A DNA stretch of 64,000 nt, taken from contig WPIO01000119.1 of assembly GCA_009760855.2 (NCBI GenBank), positions 242,001-306,000 of the forward strand, read 5' to 3'. Source of the DNA: Cristatella mucedo. Lineage: Eukaryota; Bryozoa; Phylactolaemata; Cristatellidae. This document shows positions 57,341-64,000 of the stretch, piece by piece. How positions within the stretch are numbered: position 1 is the first letter of the stretch; each line of letters begins with the position of its first letter. The position numbers were made by a program, and so were the translations under genes. Below the pieces are notes generated by a model that worked only from the letters and a program-made list of their open reading frames with translations, did not search any database and was not told the origin of the DNA.

Positions 57341-57695
57341 AGGGTACTGTAGCTTTCTCTCAATGAGTCATACATAAGCATGCAAATCTCACAGCAGCAG
57401 AAAAAAGGCAAAGTCCCTCATGTGAAAAGGTGAAGGCATTGCTAAGCATAACCAAAGTTTGTCTCTTTGAGACTTGAAAAGTCACTGCAGTTGGTTAAAT
57501 AAGCCAAAAGCGACATCCGATCTAAATACATTCTGGATTCAAACAGCTAATAAAGAAAGTATAACCAGCACTGAAATCAGCCTGTGCTATTGCCATTCCT
57601 GTGCTCCATAATTTAAAGGGACTCACTAATTGCTATTTTGTAACAATAAATGCAGTGTGAATCAATTTAGGTATTAGATTTTACAAGCGCAATTA

Positions 57696-57858
57696 AATAG
57701 CTGGTTTAAAAGCTTCATTTTCTTAGCGGTAAAAAGCAAGCCTTAGCAGCTATCACTATCTGTATTGCAGTAGGCAATAAAGGATCACTAACTGCAAAAT
57801 TCAAACCCACGATTTCGACGAGAAGAGCGAGCAACAGACCTCGTTGACTGTCATGGCC
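57696..57858 (-). mobile_element. Degraded SINE-B
   Basis: agctggtttaaaagcttcat, agcggtaaaaagcaagcctt, gtaggcaataaaggatcact and attcaaacccacgatttcga keep the SINE-B order. The palindrome is lost. Confidence 0.6.
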
Positions 57859-58014
57859 CTTTACTTTTATTCAATGCTTGACTGTGTAACATCTTGATAG
57901 CTAAGAACTTTAATGCTTGAAAGGGCTAATTCTGAAAAGGCTTCGTGTTCATTTTATAGTACTCCAAGGGCGTATGACAGATGTGGCAATCAGCATTGGA
58001 ATAAAAAAAAATCC

Positions 58015-58179
58015 TAGCTGATTAAACAGCCTCTTTTTGTATAGCGACAGAAGAGCATTTACGGCTATCACCACCGCTTGTAGTGGCGATAAAGGATCGC
58101 CCACCACAGGAATCGAACCCACGACCTCGGGACCGAGGTCGTGAAAGCAACCGCCTTACCTAGTGTGCCATCACGGCTG
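58015..58179 (-). mobile_element. SINE-B, best-preserved copy
   Basis: Complete: gccgtgatggcacactaggt (box A), perfect palindrome arms cacgacctcgg/ccgaggtcgtg, gtgggttcgattcctgtgg (box B), ccactacaagcggtggtg hairpin, agaggctgtttaatcagct end. Pol III promoter elements are intact in appearance. The A-run at 58001-58009 adjoins its 3' side in this orientation. Confidence 0.9.
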
Positions 58180-58689
58180 GTGACTAGTTTTGGATGCTAG
58201 TAAAACTGAAATTTCTTCTAGATTAACGTTTACTCCCTTTTTAGTGTCGATAGACTAGTTTTGATACTATCATTTCATCGATAACCTTCAACTGCTCCAT
58301 TGCTTTTCGTCAACAAAAGCAATTCGAGCTTAAACTTCAAAGTACCAATAGTTGTATGTGTTCGCTGCACGATCGTCACATAAATAGCTTGTATGAAAAT
58401 AAATATGAAATCTCTAGCAAGCAGCACCGTACCGTTTCAAGACTTATTGAAATTTCATAGAGCAATCCTTAGACTTTACGGACCTTGTTTAATTGATCAC
58501 ACCTTAATGTCTTCTGTCTTGGGCCACGTCATTGACATTAATGAGAGCATATTGGTACGCGATTAGAACTAAAATAATAATCATAAAGTTCTATCACAGC
58601 TTTCCATTGTGACATGCCGACTTAACATCTGTAGCTCACTAGCAGCACGTGTTCAAGCCAATGTATTAAAAGTTAACAGTGCGTGCACT
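58180..58689. other. No recognised feature
   Basis: AT-rich unique DNA. Confidence 0.45.
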
Positions 58690-59645
<956 letters not shown>

Positions 59646-59764
59646 TCCTATTCAGGCATATTAGAAAGGGTGATTAAATTCACTGATATTTTATGTCGTT
59701 GTTATAGATGGTGCACAAACGGCTGTTTGAACCATCATAAAGTGCATTTGTATGATTAGTATAT

Positions 59765-59912
59765 ATAATATATTTAATTCATTTGTATAGCGCCGTAAGA
59801 GAACTTAATCACTATGCAGGTGCTTCACATATGCCTCGCGGCTCGAGCCCACGACCTCAGCCAGACCTTGGTCGGGGCGAGCACCTTAACCGCTGGACCA
59901 AACTGGCTCGGC
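59765..59912 (-). mobile_element. SINE-A, well preserved
   Basis: Minus order: gagccagtttggtccagcgg, ttaaggtgctcgccccgacc, aaggtctggctgaggtcgtg, ggctcgagccgcgagg (box B region), tgaagcacctgcatagtg, attaagttctcttacggcgc, tatacaaatgaattaaatat. Good reference copy for the family. Confidence 0.88.
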
Positions 59913-60340
59913 AGTATTATGATTGCAAAACTATGATTTGATAAATAGCTTTATGGGATGCTATATTAATTTATATGCGTAGCAAGATAACAATCTCAGT
60001 CTAAGAGAGAATAACATTTTTCTAAACACTTTCGCTTTGCTATACAAAATGTGCCAAATGATTGACATGCATGCAATACAGTAAGCATAAGCACATACTA
60101 CGACTGTGCTGTACATTTTTATGTCAAAATATGCTTCACTTTTCGCCTTTTTTACACAATTTTGGCATAGTTTTATTTGATGCATAACCATGGAGAAGTA
60201 TGACACATTTTAAAAGATTTTATTTAGCAATGCCAAAAAACGCTGGAAGTGCAAAAAATTAAGAAAACGGGAGAGCTACTTCCGTAGGTCGCTACAGTAT
60301 TGATTCAAAGGGATATCATGTTGATTTTATCCACTTGTAG
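59913..60340. other. AT-rich, no recognised feature
   Basis: Possible intron 5' to the next exon candidate. Confidence 0.4.
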
Positions 60341-60439
60341 TTTATTTGCCCTGGAGGAGGATAACTGTTTGTTTGACGACAATGAGGGAATCGTGTCCAC
60401 AGACGATACAGCTCGTCTTCTTAGATTTAGCGCTTTCAG
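60341..60439 (+). CDS. Candidate internal exon
   Basis: Acceptor gattttatccacttgtag and donor gctttcag|gtatta. The favoured frame has phases 2 and 2 and reads LFALEEDNCLFDDNEGI, then VSTDDTARLLRFSAF. ARLLRFSA resembles the strand-E stretch EARLTVTAA of the Ig exon at 13602-13807, which also enters in phase 2. A second frame (YLPWRRITVCLTT) is open as well. Short, so support rests on the splice sites and composition. Confidence 0.35.
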
Positions 60440-61539
60440 GTATTAGCTTTTTATCACGTCTAATACCATATCGAGTTATACGGATAAGCACCAACAGGTA
60501 ACAATAGGCCTGTATTCACCTGCTGAACCAAAATTAGTGGATGTGTTCACTTTATCAACCTATGTCCACAACAGTTTTCGCTCATGTAACAGTCGTAAGT
60601 GGTTTCTCTACACAAACAAGACAAATCCAACATAAAGTACAGGCAAGCATTAGAGCGTTATCTCATCAGCTTCGTAATATTGATCACTGAAGAAGGCAGA
60701 GAATGTATTGACTGTAGTAATCTTAGGAAATTAATATATAGCTAGCAGATTTTAATTGAAGGCCATCAAGTGTATAATCCCTGGAGAATCACTTATTGCA
60801 GCTTTTGTGCCAAGCCAGAGTCAACGGAATCCACTTGTAAGTAAGGGATATCGTTGAGGTTTATAAGTAATAAACATATTTGCTAGTGAATAGGCTAAGT
60901 CAGAACTTTGATTGATCAAACACAAATTTATTTTGTCTATAGGAAGTGCCTATATCAAGTTAAAATTCAAGTAGGTCGTTTTTGTATGTCTTCCCGATCT
61001 AGCAGGTAGCCACTTAGTGACGATTAACTCGCCAGTTAGGTTTTTAACAGTCAATGTCGCAACTGCAGGCTTAGGCAAACTGTGCAATTACCTGCATTAT
61101 CTCATAGTCACTCCTTGTACCAACATCAAGATTTGACATTTAGAAAACAGCTGAAGACAGAACAGCTGCTGAGTCAATGTTCTGCAAGTGTCGATTGCTA
61201 TTTGCGTGTTTATGCCTGCTAAAATAATTCACGATATAAATAATCTAATGATATCCTATAACAATGTATTATTTCTAACATTACTATGCTTAATATATTA
61301 TATATAAAAATTTTCTGAAAATTAAGTCAGTTCTCTGTATACGGAACATATATTCTCCAGTAAAATGTGGTTGTTATTAATTTGGGACAACCGGACTTCT
61401 CATTGAACGGCACTAACTTTCCAACAAAATGATGCATGGTTCTATCACTTACTTCAAAGAAATTCCATTTTCTCTCGAGTTTTCCGGTCTAAAACACTAC
61501 TTTATTAGGCGTCTAATTGTATTTCCTTCAAAACAAACT
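60440..61539. other. AT-rich, no recognised feature
   Basis: Unique sequence. Confidence 0.45.
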
Positions 61540-61860
61540 GATGTTACATAGCTGAGAAGCGAACTAACTTCAAATCTTTTGAATACATTGCCTTAAGTTA
61601 TAAGTTCTAAAAGCTTGGAGCCCACTTCTAACTTACACCATAATTTAAAAAGATGTTATGAAAACACCATATCTTTATTTCAGATCTTGCTATGCTTATT
61701 TTATCAGTTGGTCGGGTTCTACATTTTCCAGATTTAATAAAACCCAATTGATATCATTACTTTGTAAGAATATGTATACTTTCAAGAACTTAATTTGTTT
61801 GCAAATTTTTGCTATGGCAGTCTTACCCACCCAAAATAAATTCTGATATGCCTGGCTCAG
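61540..61860 (+). mobile_element. Very old LINE-A remnant
   Basis: taacttcaaatcttttgaat, ctaaaagcttggagcccact and tctaacttacaccataattt align in order with the family's LKSFGDRAFSSYAPKAWNSLPT coding stretch. No tail can be seen. Confidence 0.5.
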
Positions 61861-62409
61861 TCCTAACTAATAAATAAATGAACTTTAATAATAAAAATTG
61901 GCTCGGCTACCCCATTATGAAATCTCAAATGGAAATAAGAATAATACACGACAGTAATATTAGCGTCACTACTGGAATTAAAGTATTTAAGATACTGCAC
62001 CAACCTTTGATTTAGAGATATTTTAATACCTGTCCCTAATAATCTTTACTTTCCCAATATTTACTCTGGTCAGCTAGCATTATTGATTTTTACCTATTGG
62101 GCATGGAAACTGTGGCTTGGTATCACTAAGAAAAATATTTACTTTTCTCAGCTATTTAAAATTGCTTAAAATAGATACAGTTCTATCCGAGCTATATATC
62201 TACGTAATTATTCTGATTGATGAATTGTCATGCCTTATATTAAAGCACATATGATTCATGCACTGTTAGAATAATCATAAGAGAGGAGAGGAATAGCAGT
62301 ATGGGAAAATTTGAAAACTATTATTATAGCAACTGTATCAATAAATCCTCAATAAGTAATGAAAGTAAATTCAGTCCATTTCGGATTTTCGGCTACACAT
62401 TTTATAGAA

Positions 62410-62800
62410 ATTTATAAAAGATTAAACTTTCAGCTTCTTTTTAAATTTCCTTAAGTGAGGAGACATCTTGATACAGGCAGTTTAACCTTTTAAAGAGTAG
62501 AAAGTCTAACTACTTTAGATATATAAAACTTGTGCTTCGTTTCAAAAGGGATTCTAGATTCAAATTTTTTCATGTGCTTAAGACATTCCGTCCTATTTCT
62601 GTAACTCCCTATTTTCTTGCATACTAGCCTTTGAAATCAGGCATATCCGGCTATTATACTTAATGTGTGTAGTTAGCCGCAGTAATTGAACAGAATAAGT
62701 TAAAGCACATTTCAAATCTTTTGTGAGCATCACGATTCAATAATGCCAAGATCATGAACGAATGTGCGTGTCTCTATCTTTAACTTATGAAACGTCACAG
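62410..62800 (-). mobile_element. Old LINE-A remnant, inverted
   Basis: tcagcttctttttaaatttc, aagtgaggagacatcttgat and acaggcagtttaac match the inverted C-terminal end (agttctttttaaatgtggtc, ggggatgttctgatgcaggt). Confidence 0.5.
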
Positions 62801-62829
62801 CGACTAGTTGACTGTTTCTCATAGTACTT

Positions 62830-63200
62830 TTCATTACCTCGATGCAAGCCTAAGTGGCTCTCGGTAAGCTTACAGTAGTCAAAATAATTCTTCTCACTCT
62901 GCCACTTCCCCAAGAGGCTAAGTATTATCACAACACAATTTCTAAATCGATTTAGTTAGCTATACCTTACACGAACCTCAAATTATTTGGAGACCATGCC
63001 TTTAGTGCATATGCTCCCAAAGCCCGGACCTCGCTTTAAGCTAAAGTAACGACATCCCCTGATTTCACGATGCTTTGAAAGAAGCTAAAACGTAAATGTT
63101 TACCGCAGCATTTCATAGGTCCTTGTGATTTTTCCAGGTTGTTGGTTACTGTAATGCTCACGTCTGTGGCCATATCCGGGATCTTTTTATCACTAAGAAA
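62830..63200 (+). mobile_element. Old LINE-A remnant
   Basis: cacgaacctcaaattatttg, gagaccatgcctttagtgca, tatgctcccaaagcccggac and catcccctgatttcacg preserve the conserved DNA core of the family's C-terminal domain. Ends near the ORF terminus. Confidence 0.75.
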
Positions 63201-63325
63201 GAATCTCCCCACCAACCTTTTAATTTGTCTGGTGACCATCTTGGATCTTCACTCTGTCTCATGTACTCTTAATTAACGTTCCAGCTTTGTTGCACCTGCA
63301 TTTTTATGTCAAATTTGTCCAGCAG

Positions 63326-63445
63326 GGCAGCTTAAAATGCATTAACCAGGATACAATTTTGAATTTTAAGTGTGACGCCTGTAAGGCAGACATTCTTGGT
63401 CTATATCCTTATTCCACTGTAAGACTCGATACCTTCATGGAAATC
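63326..63445 (+). CDS. Candidate exon, cysteine-containing
   Basis: Acceptor tatgtcaaatttgtccagcag, then GSLKCINQDTILNFKCDAC, KADILGLYPYST and RLDTFMEI. Possible donors are cact|gtaaga at 63418 and aatc|gtaaaa at 63445. KCINQ plus FKCDAC suggests a small disulphide-bonded or metal-binding module, but no family is recognised. Confidence 0.28.
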
Positions 63446-63477
63446 GTAAAAGTGAACCTTAGAACTGCCTTTGATAA

Positions 63478-63895
63478 TAATCATGCACATGATAATAATA
63501 ATAATGTAGTTGAAAAAGCGCCCTCAGATAACTTAATCTCTTTCTAGGCGCTTTAAATTTGCTGCAAAGGGAAATGCAATTGAATGGTAAGTAAAATCAT
63601 GCTCGAAAAAACAAACAAAATGAATAATATGGTTAGGGGTGACATGCACAGGGTCAGCATGCAAATGTGGTTAGTGGCAGCATGCACAGTGTCTGCAAGC
63701 ATAAGCGCATCAAGGACGAATCACAGGGACCCACTAAATGCTGTCCTAAATAGGCGTGTTTTTAAGTTCCTTTTAAATGTGGTCAGATCAGGGGATATTC
63801 TGACGCAGGTCGGGTAGGAGTTCTAGGCTTTGCGAGCATACGAACTAAATGTACGGTCTCCAAAGGATTTAAGGTTTGCACGAGGTATGTGAGCC
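63478..63895 (-). mobile_element. LINE-A 3' fragment
   Basis: Inverted tail (gataataataataatgtagt, gaaaaagcgccctcagataa), 3' UTR and C-terminal domain to about 63895. Little diverged, 5'-truncated in the same block (RKPKGI.. KSFGD) as many others. Confidence 0.92.
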
Positions 63896-63944
63896 TGCTG
63901 CTTTAAATTCTCTCTACATAAACTTTCTATGTAACATATCTTTC

Positions 63945-64000
63945 ATTAGAAGACCAAATCAGCTCCGTTGCCTAGTAACCCTACTTTCAGTTACATAGCA
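63945..64000 (+). mobile_element. LINE-A internal piece running off the window
   Basis: ttagaagaccaaatcagctc and ctactttcagttacatagca match the family's DDHISSTVKSAYFQLHN coding stretch. It continues past the right edge. Confidence 0.6.

Noticed and set aside
58015-58179. A functional tRNA gene at the SINE-B head
   Set aside because: Box A and B are present but the intervening arms form a palindrome instead of an anticodon arm, no acceptor stem closes, and the unit recurs with a common non-tRNA 3' half.

Overview
The window is AT-rich eukaryotic, almost certainly animal, DNA. The evidence is short spliced exons with GT-AG and GC-AG borders, non-LTR retrotransposons of the CR1/L2 type, tRNA-derived SINEs, long dinucleotide arrays and a decayed satellite. 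There is no bacterial operon structure, no rRNA and no intact long host ORF. The retroelement style suggests an invertebrate, but no single feature fixes the phylum.

Repeats dominate. LINE-A is a CR1/L2-like non-LTR element with about 30 fragments on both strands. Its 3' end is a hairpin followed by (ATT)n, and most copies are 5'-truncated. LINE-B is a second CR1/L2-like family ending in (ATTAC)n, with its best copy at 22.4-24.6 kb. SINE-A has a tRNA-like head joined to a tail resembling the LINE-A 3' hairpin, so it probably uses LINE-A enzymes. SINE-B is a separate tRNA-derived family with a near-perfect palindrome in its head. Several insertions are nested: SINE-A inside LINE-A at 2.0 and 12.2 kb, and SINE-B inside LINE-A at 28.3 kb.

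Host coding signal is sparse and exon-sized. The best case is a minus-strand pair at 14.2 and 13.7 kb. The two exons have matching intron phases and together encode one immunoglobulin (Ig)-like domain. Further Ig-like single-exon candidates lie on the same strand at 7.0, 6.4 and 4.4 kb, with weaker ones at 8.0, 15.1 and 18.9 kb. Plus-strand candidates occur at 29.6, 30.4, 53.3, 60.4 and 63.3 kb. I read the left 20 kb as part of a large-intron gene for an Ig-domain surface or secreted protein.

Layout: 0-3.3 kb unique DNA then LINE-A; 3.3-9.1 kb candidate exons in AT-rich introns; 9.1-13.5 kb LINE-A with SINE-A; 13.6-15.8 kb Ig exons and SINE-B; 16-20 kb mostly unique; 20-31.5 kb LINE-A/LINE-B mosaic with SINEs; 33-48 kb LINE-A-dense region with large TG and TA arrays; 45.4-51.6 kb remnants of a roughly 170-bp satellite interrupted by LINEs; 52-64 kb scattered LINE-A, SINEs, candidate exons and a 435-bp GA-rich array grown inside a LINE-A tail.
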